This document shows, one piece after another, positions 27,981 to 38,059 of a stretch of 64,000 nucleotides of DNA (position 1 is the first letter of the stretch; every line of letters begins with the position of its first letter). The notes under the pieces are model-generated. The model worked only from the letters and a program-made list of their open reading frames with translations. It did no database searches and was not told the DNA's origin. The position numbers were made by a program, and so were the translations under genes. Source of the stretch: Verrucomicrobiota bacterium (GTDB lineage: Bacteria > Verrucomicrobiota > Verrucomicrobiia > Limisphaerales > PALSA-1396); the NCBI GenBank assembly GCA_016200005.1, contig JACQFP010000042.1:1-64000 (forward strand), written 5' to 3'.

Positions 27981-28990
27981 AAAGAAAACTGAAAACAGTC
28001 TTGGTTCTGCCATTCTTCGTGCTCATTGCTCTTGGATTGATCTTCGCCTACCTCCAAATGAGCAAGGAGCGCGCGGCCGAGGCCGAGCGCGAGAAACCGG
28101 TCGCCGCAGAATCGAAAGTCACCCGCGATGCCAGCGGCGAAACCATTGTCACGGTGGACGAGGAAACGCAGAAAAGGATTGCGCTGCAGATCGCGGCGCT
28201 GGCGGCTGCGGAACTTCAGCCGGAAGTCAAAGGTTACGGTCGCGTGCTCGATCCTGCGCCAGTGGCCGCGCTGGTCAACGAACTCGTCGCCGCCCACTTC
28301 GCTGCGCAGGCTTCCGGCAAGGAATTTGAACGATTAAAATTACTGGCCGACCAAAACAACGCCTCGGCCCGCGCATTGGAAGCGGCGGAAGCAACGGCCC
28401 GCCGCGATCAGTTGCAGATGCAGTCGCTCCGCACCAAGCTCGCGTTGACGTGGGGCAAGGCGCTCGCGGAGGGCGACGATCTGCCAGGGTTTGCGCAATC
28501 GCTGGCAACTCACGAAAACGCGCTGGTGCGAATTGATCTGCCGGCGGGTGAATCCCTGCCATCTCCGCCGCTTTCCGCGCGCATTGTTTCGCTTGCCGAG
28601 GAGTCCAAACCGGTCACGGCGGAATTTTTCGATGTCGCGCCCGCCGTGAATGCGCAGACACAGGGCCAGGGATTTTTATTTCTTGTGAAATCAAACCAAT
28701 TCCGTTTTGCGCCGGGCGCGGCGGTGCTTGGTTACCTCCGAATCGCGGGTCAGGCGCAGAGCGGCGCGGTGATTCCGCGCAACGCCGTGGTCAGGTTCAA
28801 CGGCAAACCGTGGGTTTATTTTCAAAGCGGTAACCAGACGTTCACTCGTCGGGAAATCTCCGAGGATCAGCCTCTGGCCGAAGGCTGGTTCGCGGCGCAA
28901 GGTATGAAGGCCGGCGACCGCGTCGTGGTGCAGGGCGCGCAAATGCTGCTGTCCGAGGAGCAGAAATACCAAATCCACATGGGGGATTAG
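27977..28990 (+). CDS. RND efflux periplasmic adaptor (HlyD/CusB type, copy 1)
   Basis: A 337-residue membrane-fusion protein linking the pump at 28998 to the outer-membrane factor. One N-terminal helix (VLVLPFFVLIALGLIFAYL) anchors it. The hairpin is short (KEFERLKLLADQNNASARALEAAEA), then the beta-barrel and membrane-proximal domains end in GDRVVVQGAQMLLSEEQKYQIHMGD. There is no lipobox, unlike copy 2, and the protein is compact for the family. GTG start, overlapping the previous stop by four bases. Confidence 0.88.
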   Translation: MKRKLKTVLVLPFFVLIALGLIFAYLQMSKERAAEAEREKPVAAESKVTRDASGETIVTVDEETQKRIALQIAALAAAELQPEVKGYGRVLDPAPVAALVNELVAAHFAAQASGKEFERLKLLADQNNASARALEAAEATARRDQLQMQSLRTKLALTWGKALAEGDDLPGFAQSLATHENALVRIDLPAGESLPSPPLSARIVSLAEESKPVTAEFFDVAPAVNAQTQGQGFLFLVKSNQFRFAPGAAVLGYLRIAGQAQSGAVIPRNAVVRFNGKPWVYFQSGNQTFTRREISEDQPLAEGWFAAQGMKAGDRVVVQGAQMLLSEEQKYQIHMGD

Positions 28991-28997
28991 GACGGCC

Positions 28998-31900
28998 ATG
29001 CTCAACCGCATCGTCCAATTCTCACTCCGGTTTCGCGGCGTGGTCATCACGCTGGCGTGCGTGGTCATTGGCTACGGCCTGCTCGTGGCGTCACACACCA
29101 AGCTGGATGTGTTTCCCGAATTCGCCCCGCCGATGGTCGTCATTCAAACCGAAGCGCCCGGCCTGTCGCCCGAACAGGTTGAACAGTTGGTCACGCGTCC
29201 GGTTGAGAACGGCATCAACGGCGTGCCGAATCTGAAATCCATCCGCTCGCAATCCATTCAGGGGCTTTCAGTCGTCACGATCGTGTTCCGCGAAGACGCC
29301 GACATTTACCGCTCGCGCCAGATGGTCGGCGAACGGCTGACGCAAGCCGCCGGTGATTTGCCACAGGGCGTGGCCGCGCCGAAGATGGGCGCGCTGACTT
29401 CATCAACCGCGTTGATGCTCGCCATCGGCTTGACTTCAACCAACCGCACGCCGATGGAACTGCGCACGTTCGCCGATTGGACCTTGCGGCCGCGTCTGCT
29501 CAGCGTGCCCGGCGTGGCCAAGGTGGATGTGTTCGGCGGCGATGTCCGGCAACTGCAAATTCAGGTCAAGCCCGACCGGCTCATCGCCTACGGTCTGGAC
29601 ATCGAAGACGTTTTGGCCGCAGCACGCAAGTCCACCGGCGTGCGCGGCGCTGGTTTTGTGGAGGATGCCAACGCCCGGACGATTGTTCGCAGCGAAGGAC
29701 AATCCCTCACACCGCAGCAACTCGGCGAAATGGTGCTCGTCCATCACAACGGCGTCAGCGTTCGTTTGAAGGAGGTGGCCGATGTCGCGGAAGCGCCCGA
29801 GCCAAAACTTGGCGACGCGCTCATCAATGGCGAACGCGGCGTCATTCTGCTGCCGTTCAGTCAATACACCGCAAACACAATGGACGTGACGCTGGCCGTC
29901 GAACGCGCGTTGGAAGAAATCAAACCGCTGCTGGTCTCGGAAAAAATCACGATTCAGCCGCGCCTGTTCCGGCCTGCCAATTTCATTCAGGCGTCGCTGC
30001 ACAATGTCAACGTGTCGCTGCTCATCGGCGGCGTGCTGGTCGTCGTGGTGCTGTTTTTGTTTCTGCTCGATTTGCGAACGGCGTTTATTTCATTTGTTTC
30101 CATTCCGCTGTCGCTGCTGGCGGCGGTTATTGTGCTCGACCGATTCGGCGCCACGCTCAACACGCTGACGCTGGGCGGATTCGCCATCGCCATTGGCGTG
30201 GTGGTGGACGATGCAATCATTGACGTGGAAAACATTTTGCGGCGGTTGCGGGAGAACCGGACGTTGCCGCAGCCCCGGTCGCTTTTTCAGGTCGTTTTCG
30301 ACGCATCGCTGGAAGTGCGGAGCGCGGTCGTTTACGCGACGTTCATCGTGGCGGCGGTGTTCATGCCGGTGCTCTTGATGAAGGGCGTTCAAGGAAGATT
30401 GTTCGCGCCGCTGGGCACTTCGTTCGTCCTGGCCATCATGGCGTCGCTGGCCGTGGCGCTGACGGTTACGCCCGCGCTTTGCCATCTGCTGCTGTCGCGC
30501 ATTGCCCCCCCTCCAGAGCCAAAGTACGTGAGCTGGCTCAAGCAGCGGCATCGCCATTGGCTGGAGTCATTGAGCAAACAGCCGCGCACGGTGCTTGTGT
30601 CTGCGTTGTTGTTGTGTTTGGGCGCGGCGGCGACGCTGCCTTTTTTCGGCGGCGCATTTCTTCCGGAATTCCGCGAAGGCCATTTCGTGGTTCACATGGC
30701 CGCGCTGCCCGGAACGTCCCTCGAAGAATCCCTGCGAATTGGCCGCGAAGTAACAGCGGAACTTTTGAAAAATCCGCACATCCGGTCGGTGTCGCAGCAA
30801 GCAGGCCGGGCCGAGCAGGGCGAGGATACATGGGGAACTCATTACAGCGAACTGCACGTTGATTTGCAGCCGTTGAGCGGAGAGGAAGCGGAAGGCGTGA
30901 TGGGGGAGATTCGGCAGGCGTTGGGAAAATTTCCGGGACTCACATTCAAAATCCTGCCGTTCCTCGCCGAGCGCATGGAGGAAACGATCTCTGGTGCGAC
31001 CGCCCAATTCGTCATCAACATTTTCGGGGACGACCTGGATGTGCTCGACCAAAAGGCAATCGAGATTCGTCAGGTCGTCGCTCAAGTGGCCGGCGCGGTG
31101 GACGTGGAAATGGAATCGCAGCCCGGTTTGCAGGAAACCGTCGCGCGCCTGCGGCCGGAACGATTGCTGCAACTCGGCTTCCGTCCGGTGGAGGTGATGG
31201 ACGCGATCCAAACCGCGTATCAAGGCACGGTCGTGGCCCAGACTTACGATGCGAACAAGGTTTTTGACGTGGCCGTGATTCTTCATCCTGCCAGCCGCAA
31301 GAGCGCCACGACCCTCGGCGCGCTCATGCTGCGCAACGCAGACGGCTTGCGCGTGCCATTGCGGGAATTGGCCGAGATTTATTCCGGCAACAGCCGTTAC
31401 GTGGTGTCGCATGACGGCGCGCGCCGCCGCCAGCAGGTGACTTGCAATATCGCCGCTGGCGACGCCGCGGCCTTTGCCAAACAAGTTAAAGAGCAGATAA
31501 CCAGAAAGGTTTCCCTGCCGCCAGGCGTCTATTTGGTTTACACCGGATCAGCCGAAGCGCAAAGTCAGGCGCGTCGCGACCTGCTCATCCATTCCGTCAT
31601 CGCGGCCGTGGGCATTGTGCTATTGCTTGCCATTGAGTTTGGAACGGCGCGAAACCTTTCGTTGATTCTGGCCAACCTGCCGTTCGCTTTGGTCGGCGGC
31701 GTGCTGGCCGTGTTTGCCAGCGGCGGATTGCTCTCCATCGGTTCATTGGTTGGGTTTGTGACCTTGTTCGGCATCACGATGCGCAATTCGATTATGATGG
31801 TTTCGCACTTTGAGCATCTGGTGCAAAAGGAGGGAATGACCTGGGGACTCGACGCAGTCAGTCGCGGCGCGTCGGAACGGTTGCTCCCGATTTTGATGAC

Positions 31901-32084
31901 GGCGCTCGTTACCGCGCTTGGATTGTTTCCTCTCGCCATCGGCGCGGGCGAAGCCGGACGGGAAATCGAAGGACCGATGGCAATCGTCATCCTCGGCGGA
32001 CTGCTGACTTCAACCGTGTTGAATCTGCTGGTGCTGCCAACGTTGGCGCTTCGGTACGGAAGGTTTGAAAAGAATCAAGTGTAA
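28998..32084 (+). CDS. RND efflux pump, CzcA/CusA-like (copy 1)
   Basis: A 1028-residue inner-membrane proton-driven pump. It has the N-terminal helix GVVITLACVVIGYGLLVA, the first periplasmic loop with VFPEFAPPMVVIQTEAPGLS, and twelve membrane helices in two halves. The fourth helix carries acidic residues in VVVDDAIIDVENILRRL near residue 403, the place of the proton-relay aspartates in heavy-metal RND pumps. The C-terminal half has GFVTLFGITMRNSIMMVSHFEHL. Overall resemblance is to the heavy-metal efflux (HME) branch. The transported ion cannot be read by eye. Seven bases separate it from the adaptor stop. Confidence 0.93.
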   Translation: MLNRIVQFSLRFRGVVITLACVVIGYGLLVASHTKLDVFPEFAPPMVVIQTEAPGLSPEQVEQLVTRPVENGINGVPNLKSIRSQSIQGLSVVTIVFREDADIYRSRQMVGERLTQAAGDLPQGVAAPKMGALTSSTALMLAIGLTSTNRTPMELRTFADWTLRPRLLSVPGVAKVDVFGGDVRQLQIQVKPDRLIAYGLDIEDVLAAARKSTGVRGAGFVEDANARTIVRSEGQSLTPQQLGEMVLVHHNGVSVRLKEVADVAEAPEPKLGDALINGERGVILLPFSQYTANTMDVTLAVERALEEIKPLLVSEKITIQPRLFRPANFIQASLHNVNVSLLIGGVLVVVVLFLFLLDLRTAFISFVSIPLSLLAAVIVLDRFGATLNTLTLGGFAIAIGVVVDDAIIDVENILRRLRENRTLPQPRSLFQVVFDASLEVRSAVVYATFIVAAVFMPVLLMKGVQGRLFAPLGTSFVLAIMASLAVALTVTPALCHLLLSRIAPPPEPKYVSWLKQRHRHWLESLSKQPRTVLVSALLLCLGAAATLPFFGGAFLPEFREGHFVVHMAALPGTSLEESLRIGREVTAELLKNPHIRSVSQQAGRAEQGEDTWGTHYSELHVDLQPLSGEEAEGVMGEIRQALGKFPGLTFKILPFLAERMEETISGATAQFVINIFGDDLDVLDQKAIEIRQVVAQVAGAVDVEMESQPGLQETVARLRPERLLQLGFRPVEVMDAIQTAYQGTVVAQTYDANKVFDVAVILHPASRKSATTLGALMLRNADGLRVPLRELAEIYSGNSRYVVSHDGARRRQQVTCNIAAGDAAAFAKQVKEQITRKVSLPPGVYLVYTGSAEAQSQARRDLLIHSVIAAVGIVLLLAIEFGTARNLSLILANLPFALVGGVLAVFASGGLLSIGSLVGFVTLFGITMRNSIMMVSHFEHLVQKEGMTWGLDAVSRGASERLLPILMTALVTALGLFPLAIGAGEAGREIEGPMAIVILGGLLTSTVLNLLVLPTLALRYGRFEKNQV

Positions 32085-32232
32085 GCTGGCGCAATGACGT
32101 GTCTTGCCCCGTGGGATAGGCGCGTCCGGCAATGAGCAAGTTCCCACAACCGGTATCCCACGGGGCGAGTGCGTTTGTAGCGCCGTGTTTTGGCCAAATT
32201 TCCTTGCGTTCCGGCGAAGATTCCTTTGCGCT

Positions 32233-33657
32233 ATGGGCAAAGAAACATTTCCCGTGTACCCTTGGCAATTCATCATCATAGTCGGACTGTTGACTGGCTG
32301 CGCTCATTTCCAGTCGCGACCCTTATCTCCAGCCGAGACAACGGCAAACCTGCAAGCACGCTCGCTCGACAATCCTGACTTAAAACAATTCCTCGAAAAA
32401 TATCTCCGCAAGGAGCCGATCACCTGGCCGCTCCCGTCGTGGGATTTGAATGCACTCACGGTGGCGGCGTTCTACTACCATCCCGATCTCGATGTCGCGC
32501 GGGCGAAATGGAGCGGAGCGAGAGCCGCGCTCATCACCGGTGGCGAGCGGCCAAATCCGAGCGTCAGTCTTTCACCAGCGTATGACACAACAACTCCGCC
32601 GCCGTGGATTCTCGGCTTGAGTTTCGACATTCCTGTCGAGACGGCAGGCAAGCGCGGCTATCGCATCGCGCAGGCGCGGCATTTGTCCGAAGCCGCGCGG
32701 CTGAATCTCGCCGCCACCGCGTGGCAGGTTCGCAGCCGCGTGCGCCGAAGTTTGCTGGAACTTTACGCCGCACGCGAAAGCGAATCGGCACAGAGGCAAC
32801 AAGCCGACGCGCAGACGAAAATCGTCGGGCTTCTTGAAAAGCAGGTTGAAGCCGGGGCTGCTTCTCCAATCGAACTCACGCAAGCCCGCATCAATCTCAA
32901 CACCACGCGATTGGCGTTGCAGGATGCACAGCGACAGAACGCTGAAGCCCGCGTTCAACTGGCCGACGCACTCGGTTTGCCGGCCCGCGCGTTGAATGAC
33001 GTGGAGCTTTCATTCGCGGGCTTGAATGAGTTTCCAAAAGATTTGATGACTTCCGAAGTCCGCCGCCAGGCCGCTCTAAATCGCACCGACATTCTCGGCG
33101 CGCTGGCGGAATACGCCGCAAGCCAGGCCGCGTTGCAGCTTGAGATCGCGAAGCAATACCCGGATTTGCACCTTGGCCCGGGTTATCAACTCGATCAGAC
33201 GGACAACAAATGGTCGCTCGGCGTCACGCTCACATTGCCGGTGTTGAATCAAAATCAGGGAGCGATTGCCGAATCCAAGGCGCGTCGCGAAGAAGCCGCT
33301 GCGCGGTTCGTTTCCGTGCAAGCGAAAGCACTCGGCGAAATTGACCGCGCGGTGGCTGGTTATCAGGCCGCGCGTGAGCAAGCCGCCACTGCCGAAGCGC
33401 TGCTCGCGGATTTGAAAAGGCGACGGAACGCCACGCAAGCAATGCTCGACGCGGGGGAAGTGGACAATCTCACCATTGCCGCCGCTCAAGCCGAACTCAG
33501 CGCGGGTTCGCTCGCGCGATTGAACTCGCTGGTGAAGGCGCAGCAAGCGCTCGCGGCGCTGGAAGACGCCGTGCAAAGTCCGTTGTCCGCTGCCGGCGCA
33601 CAAGCCTGGGAGAACAACCCCCGCCTTTCAAACGATCCAACTCTAAAACCAAAATGA
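32233..33657 (+). CDS. Outer-membrane efflux factor, TolC/CusC type (copy 2)
   Basis: A 474-residue lipoprotein starting at ATG 32233, with the leader MGKETFPVYPWQFIIIVGLL and lipobox LLTGC. It is clearly paralogous to copy 1: the N-terminal 120 residues match at most positions, and shared motifs include FYYHPDLDVARA, SFDIPVETAGKRGYRI and VLNQNQGAIAESKARREEAAARF. The role is the outer-membrane tunnel for the second pump. An in-frame extension to 32104 is not supported. The adaptor at 33654 overlaps its stop by four bases (ATGA). Confidence 0.9.
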   Translation: MGKETFPVYPWQFIIIVGLLTGCAHFQSRPLSPAETTANLQARSLDNPDLKQFLEKYLRKEPITWPLPSWDLNALTVAAFYYHPDLDVARAKWSGARAALITGGERPNPSVSLSPAYDTTTPPPWILGLSFDIPVETAGKRGYRIAQARHLSEAARLNLAATAWQVRSRVRRSLLELYAARESESAQRQQADAQTKIVGLLEKQVEAGAASPIELTQARINLNTTRLALQDAQRQNAEARVQLADALGLPARALNDVELSFAGLNEFPKDLMTSEVRRQAALNRTDILGALAEYAASQAALQLEIAKQYPDLHLGPGYQLDQTDNKWSLGVTLTLPVLNQNQGAIAESKARREEAAARFVSVQAKALGEIDRAVAGYQAAREQAATAEALLADLKRRRNATQAMLDAGEVDNLTIAAAQAELSAGSLARLNSLVKAQQALAALEDAVQSPLSAAGAQAWENNPRLSNDPTLKPK

Positions 33658-34676
33658 AGAAACCATTCACCAAACTACTTGCAGTTGTGCTGAGCACCGT
33701 TGCTTTCGTCGGTTGCAAACCCGGTGGGCAGGAGGAGAACGACAAGGTCGTCACAGAGGTTGCCGTGCAAGTCGGCAAATTGACGCGCGCCACGCTGCAC
33801 CGGTATGTCACGGCCTACGGCATCGTGGAACCAGAACCGGCGCGTGACGGCAAACCCAGCGCGGGCGCGCGGCTCGCTCCGCCGGTGGCGGGCATCGTCG
33901 CGGAAGTGAACTGCGCCGAAGGTCAGCGCGTTGAAAAAGGTACGGTGTTGTTTCGCCTCGACAGCCGGCCCGTTGACGTAGCGGTTCAATTCGCGAAACA
34001 GACTTACGAGCGACAGAAAAAACTTCTGCCCGTCGGCGGCACGTCGCAGAAAGCGCTTCAGGAGGCCGAACAACAACTCGCCGCGGCGCGCGCGCAACAA
34101 GCGTTGCTGAGAATCGAAGCGCCGTTAGCCGGTGTCATCACTCGCGTCAACGCCCGCCCCGGTGAAGCCGCGGACCTGACGAGCGTTCTCGGCGAACTGG
34201 TGGACACCGCACGGCTCGTCGCCACCGCCAGTGTACCCGCCGGTGAAATGGACGGACTAAAGGCCGGACAATCCGTCGAGTTCATCAACGAGGGCAAGCC
34301 ACTAACCGCCCGTGGCGCGGTAGCGTTTATCAGCCCACAAGTTGACACGAAGACGGGCGCGGCGTTGCTGCGTGCGTCTGTGCCGGCGAACGCGGGCTTG
34401 CGTCCCGGCCAATACGTCAATCTCCGCATCGTAAGCGAAGAACGCGCCGGAAGGCTGGCCGTGCCGGTCGAGAGTGTGGTCACCGATGTCGAAGGCCACA
34501 GCGTCATTGCTTTGGTTGAAGGAGACAAAGCCACACAGAAATCAGTGAAGGCCGGCCTGCGCGATGGCGGTTTGGTTGAGGTTGAGGGCGAAGGATTGAA
34601 GGAGGGTGACACGGTGGTGACCGTCGGTGCTTATGGTTTGCCCAAGGAGACGAAGGTGAGGGTGGTCAAACCCTGA
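33654..34676 (+). CDS. RND efflux adaptor lipoprotein (copy 2)
   Basis: A 340-residue periplasmic adaptor with a lipoprotein signal, KKPFTKLLAVVLSTVAFVGC (Cys22). It has the lipoyl halves GIVAEVNCAEGQRVEKGTVLFRLDSRP and APLAGVITRVNARPGEAADL flanking a short helical hairpin, then barrel segments including LRPGQYVNLRIVSEERAG. It is of the AcrA/MexA-CusB group but not closely similar to copy 1, so the two operons are not simple recent copies throughout. Overlaps the outer-membrane factor stop. Confidence 0.9.
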   Translation: MKKPFTKLLAVVLSTVAFVGCKPGGQEENDKVVTEVAVQVGKLTRATLHRYVTAYGIVEPEPARDGKPSAGARLAPPVAGIVAEVNCAEGQRVEKGTVLFRLDSRPVDVAVQFAKQTYERQKKLLPVGGTSQKALQEAEQQLAAARAQQALLRIEAPLAGVITRVNARPGEAADLTSVLGELVDTARLVATASVPAGEMDGLKAGQSVEFINEGKPLTARGAVAFISPQVDTKTGAALLRASVPANAGLRPGQYVNLRIVSEERAGRLAVPVESVVTDVEGHSVIALVEGDKATQKSVKAGLRDGGLVEVEGEGLKEGDTVVTVGAYGLPKETKVRVVKP

Positions 34677-34702
34677 CCGGCTACGGGCAATAGCGTCATC
34701 GC

Positions 34703-37700
34703 ATGAAAATAGACAATAGTTCGTTTCTGGGCCGGTTCGCCACGCATCACGCGCTGTCCATCACCTTCATTGCGGTTGCCTTGTGTGTGGCGGGGATTTA
34801 TGCGGCGTTCCAAATGCCGTCATCAGTGTTCCCGCAGACGAACTTCCCGCGCGTGGTGATCCTCGCTGACAATGGTGTGATGCCGGCCGACGAAATGATG
34901 GCGACCATCACGCGGCCCATTGAGGAAGCCATGAAGGATATTCCCGGCACAGTCACCATCCGCTCGGCGACGGGACGCGGCTCGGCGGAAATCAACGTCT
35001 TCTTCAACTGGCATGTGGACATGGTTCAGTCCGAGCTTTACGTGTTGGGCCGTTTGGCGCAAATCCGCTCGACTCTTCCCACAACAGTGCAGACGACCAC
35101 GTGGCGACTGACGTTTTCGGCGTTTCCGATTATTGGCGTGAGCCTCACCAGTCCGACGCGCGACATCACGCGGCTTTGGGAAACGGCGCGCTATGATCTC
35201 AAGCCGCGCTTCCTGACCATTCCCGGCGTGGCGCGTGTGGACCTGGTCGGTGGTCGCGCGCCGGAATATCACGTGATCGTGGATCCAATCCGCTTGCAGG
35301 CGGCGAATCTCGGCTTACAGCAGATCACGGAAGCCCTGTTGAAAAACAACCTGATTTCTCCGGCGGGCATGCACGAGGAGAACTACCGGCTTTACCTCAC
35401 CACCGTGGATGGCCGCGTGCATTCGGCGAAGGACATCGAGGACCTTGTGGTCATAGTAACCGACGGCCATCCCATTCGCGTGAGAGATTTGGCGAAAGTG
35501 GAACGCGGACCAGAGCCAGTCTTCAATGTCGTGACCGCGGAAGGCGTCAACGCGGTGCTGCTCAACATCCGCAGTCAACCTGACGGCAGCACGCTGGACA
35601 TTGCCGGCCAGTTGAAAGCGCAGTTGCAGCAACTCAAGACTGAGTTGCCGCCGGACATGAAGCTGGCGTTTTTTTACGATCAATCCCTGTTCGTTCGTGA
35701 ATCGGTGCGCAGCGCCTGGGAAGCGATCCTGTTCGGCCTGATTCTCTCGGTACTTATCTTGTACCTTTTCTTGAAGAACTGGGGCAGCACGCTTACGGCT
35801 ACCATCGTCATCCCGGTGACGGTGCTGGCCACCCTCTTGGCGATGAAGGTGCTGGGCATGAGTTTCAACCTGATGACGCTTGGAGGCATCGCCGCCGCGA
35901 TCGGCCTGGTGATTGACAACGCCATCGTGGTTGTCGAAGCGATCCACACCAAAATTGCCACGGGTCGTTCCCGCGTGGAGGGCGTGGAGGAAGCAGTAAG
36001 CGAGATTCTTGCTCCGTTGGTCGGTTCAACGCTCACGCCGGTCGTCGTGTTCCTCCCGCTGGCGTTTCTCGAAGGCATCGCGGGCGTGTTCTTTCGCGCG
36101 CTGGCGCTCACGATGGTCGTATCGCTGCTGACCTCGCTCGTGCTGGCCATCACCTTGATGCCGTCATTGGCGGCTTGGTTTCTTCGCGACCGGCAGCATC
36201 TGGAGCACGGGCGCGCGCCCAAAGATGCCGAAGGCGGCTTTCTGCTTCGGCGGCTGATTCGTGTTTATGAGAAGGCAGTGCGCGCCACACTGCGCCACGA
36301 ATGGCTGACGTTGCTGGCGTGTGGCGGTGTGCTTGTGGCAGCAGTTGTCATTTACCAACGGCTGGAAAGCGACTTTCTGCCTCCGTTGGACGAAGGCGGC
36401 TTCGTCATCGACTATCTCGCTCCGCCCGGAACGAGCCTCACCGAGACGTCACGCCAACTCTTGCAGGCAGAAGAAATTCTGCGCGCCACGCCGGAGATCG
36501 AAAGCTATTCGCGCCGGACGGGCGCGCGGCTGGCGCTGGCCATCGCCGAACCGCACACCGGCGATTTTCTCGTCAAGCTCAAGCCGGGGCGAAAAAAATC
36601 CACCGAGGAGGTTATTGCGGAATTGCGGGCCGAGTTTCGCCGAAGGTTTCCGGCGATCACTTGGGAATTCCCTGGCATTCTCAGCGACCTGGTAGGCGAC
36701 TTGACGTGGTCGCCCCAGCCCATTGAAATCAAAATCTATTCCTCCGACCTGAGCTTCCTGAAACAGAAAGCGCCTCAAGTCGAGGAGCAGATTCGAAAAG
36801 TAAAAGGCGTCGTGGACACTTTCAACGGGCTGATGTTCACCGGCAATTCCCTCAACTTGCGCGTGCGCCATCTGGACGCCGAACGGTTTGGTCTCACCGC
36901 AGATGACATCGCCGCCGCCGTGAACACGGCAATGCTTGGCCAAGTCGCCTCGACGGTGCTCGAAGGCGACCGCGTGGTGGCTATTCGAGTGCTGGCAGAC
37001 CCAAAGAGCATGGATCGAATTGCCACTTTGCGCACGCTGCCGCTCCGCACACCCGCTGGCGGAGTGGTGCAACTGGCGCAAGTCGCCGATGTAATCGAAG
37101 AGCCAAGCCAGGTCGAACTCCGCCGTGAAGACTTGCGCCAGGACGTTGCGGTGACGGCGCGGCTCGAAGGCCGCGATCTCGGGAGCGTAATGGCGGAAAT
37201 TCGGGCGGCTTTGAGTCAGGACGAAACATTGCCGCCCGGCTCAGTCGAGTTTGGCGGGCTTTACCAACAGCAACAGGAGTCTTTCCGCAATCTACTGATG
37301 GTCCTGCTGATGGCCATTTTCCTGGTGTTCACCGTGCTGCTGATTGAATTCCGGTCGTTCTATGAGCCAATTTCCATCGTGTTTGGCGCGGTACTGGCGC
37401 TGTTCGGCACGGTGTTCGCGCTTTGGCTCACCCATACATCGCTCAACATCGTCAGTTTTCTCGGCGCGATCATCGGCGTCGGCATCGTGGCGAAGAACGG
37501 CATCCTTATGCTGGATTTCGTGGGGCATTTGCGAGCGGACGGCGCGAGCCTGGAGGACGCTCTGGTTCGCTCCGGCCACCGGCGTTTACGGCCAGTGCTG
37601 ATGACTTCCATGGCTGCCGCGTTTGGCATGTTGCCGCTGGCTTGGGGGATCGGCACGGGCGCGGCAATGCTCAAACCGCTGGCTATCGCGGTCATCGGTG

Positions 37701-37810
37701 CTCTCTGTATTTCGGTGCTGTTGTCGCTTGTGGCGACGCCGACCGTGTATTACCTGATGCTCCGGGTGCGAGAGAAGTCAGCCTTGCCCAAGCTTGCGCC
37801 GCATGAGTGA
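34703..37810 (+). CDS. RND efflux pump (copy 2)
   Basis: A 1035-residue pump with the usual RND layout: first helix HALSITFIAVALCVAGIYAAF, periplasmic VFPQTNFPRVVI, the fourth-helix motif GLVIDNAIVVVEAIHTKI, and a C-terminal GVGIVAKNGILMLDFVGHLR. The motif has one acidic residue fewer than in copy 1 (IDNAIVVVE against VDDAIIDVE), which suggests a different substrate or a hydrophobe-type rather than a strict heavy-metal pump. The last gene of the second operon. The fluoride riboswitch promoter lies just downstream. Confidence 0.92.
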   Translation: MKIDNSSFLGRFATHHALSITFIAVALCVAGIYAAFQMPSSVFPQTNFPRVVILADNGVMPADEMMATITRPIEEAMKDIPGTVTIRSATGRGSAEINVFFNWHVDMVQSELYVLGRLAQIRSTLPTTVQTTTWRLTFSAFPIIGVSLTSPTRDITRLWETARYDLKPRFLTIPGVARVDLVGGRAPEYHVIVDPIRLQAANLGLQQITEALLKNNLISPAGMHEENYRLYLTTVDGRVHSAKDIEDLVVIVTDGHPIRVRDLAKVERGPEPVFNVVTAEGVNAVLLNIRSQPDGSTLDIAGQLKAQLQQLKTELPPDMKLAFFYDQSLFVRESVRSAWEAILFGLILSVLILYLFLKNWGSTLTATIVIPVTVLATLLAMKVLGMSFNLMTLGGIAAAIGLVIDNAIVVVEAIHTKIATGRSRVEGVEEAVSEILAPLVGSTLTPVVVFLPLAFLEGIAGVFFRALALTMVVSLLTSLVLAITLMPSLAAWFLRDRQHLEHGRAPKDAEGGFLLRRLIRVYEKAVRATLRHEWLTLLACGGVLVAAVVIYQRLESDFLPPLDEGGFVIDYLAPPGTSLTETSRQLLQAEEILRATPEIESYSRRTGARLALAIAEPHTGDFLVKLKPGRKKSTEEVIAELRAEFRRRFPAITWEFPGILSDLVGDLTWSPQPIEIKIYSSDLSFLKQKAPQVEEQIRKVKGVVDTFNGLMFTGNSLNLRVRHLDAERFGLTADDIAAAVNTAMLGQVASTVLEGDRVVAIRVLADPKSMDRIATLRTLPLRTPAGGVVQLAQVADVIEEPSQVELRREDLRQDVAVTARLEGRDLGSVMAEIRAALSQDETLPPGSVEFGGLYQQQQESFRNLLMVLLMAIFLVFTVLLIEFRSFYEPISIVFGAVLALFGTVFALWLTHTSLNIVSFLGAIIGVGIVAKNGILMLDFVGHLRADGASLEDALVRSGHRRLRPVLMTSMAAAFGMLPLAWGIGTGAAMLKPLAIAVIGALCISVLLSLVATPTVYYLMLRVREKSALPKLAPHE

Positions 37811-37857
37811 GGCAACCCACGGTGGCCGGGCTGCATCCACGCTTTCCCGTTTTGCAT

Positions 37858-37886
37858 TTGACAACGTTGGCTCTGATCTTGATTGT
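37858..37886 (+). promoter_or_regulatory. Probable promoter of the fluoride riboswitch operon
   Basis: A perfect -35 box TTGACA (37858-37863) and a weaker -10 box GATTGT (37881-37886) are 17 bases apart. The expected start six or seven bases later falls on G37893, the first base of the riboswitch aptamer. Confidence 0.5.
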
Positions 37887-37892
37887 TTTTCC

Positions 37893-37979
37893 GGCAATGG
37901 AGTTTGCCCTTCCGCAAGGGAAAACCGCCTGAGCAATTCTCAGAGCTGATGACTCCTACCGAGCATTCGTGTGCGGTAG
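37893..37979 (+). promoter_or_regulatory. Fluoride riboswitch (crcB motif)
   Basis: The aptamer spans 37893-37960. The first stem is GGCAA/TTGCC around the loop TGGAGT. An optional hairpin, CCCTT/AAGGG, follows, then AAACCGC and the stem CTGAG/CTCAG. The hallmark CTGATGACTCCTAC (37946-37959) ends it. The loop GGAGT pairs with ACTCC in that hallmark, reproducing the conserved pseudoknot. Downstream, CTACCG (37956-37961) pairs perfectly with CGGTAG (37974-37979), an alternative hairpin that competes with the aptamer's 3' end and is a plausible expression switch. There is no T-run, so control may be translational. It precedes a six-gene operon at 38060. Confidence 0.9.
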
Positions 37980-38059
37980 AAGTCTTATGAGCTATCTCTG
38001 GATAATCGTCAGTGGCGGGCTGCCAGCCGTAAACCTCAATTCGACGAAAGGTCGCTGAT

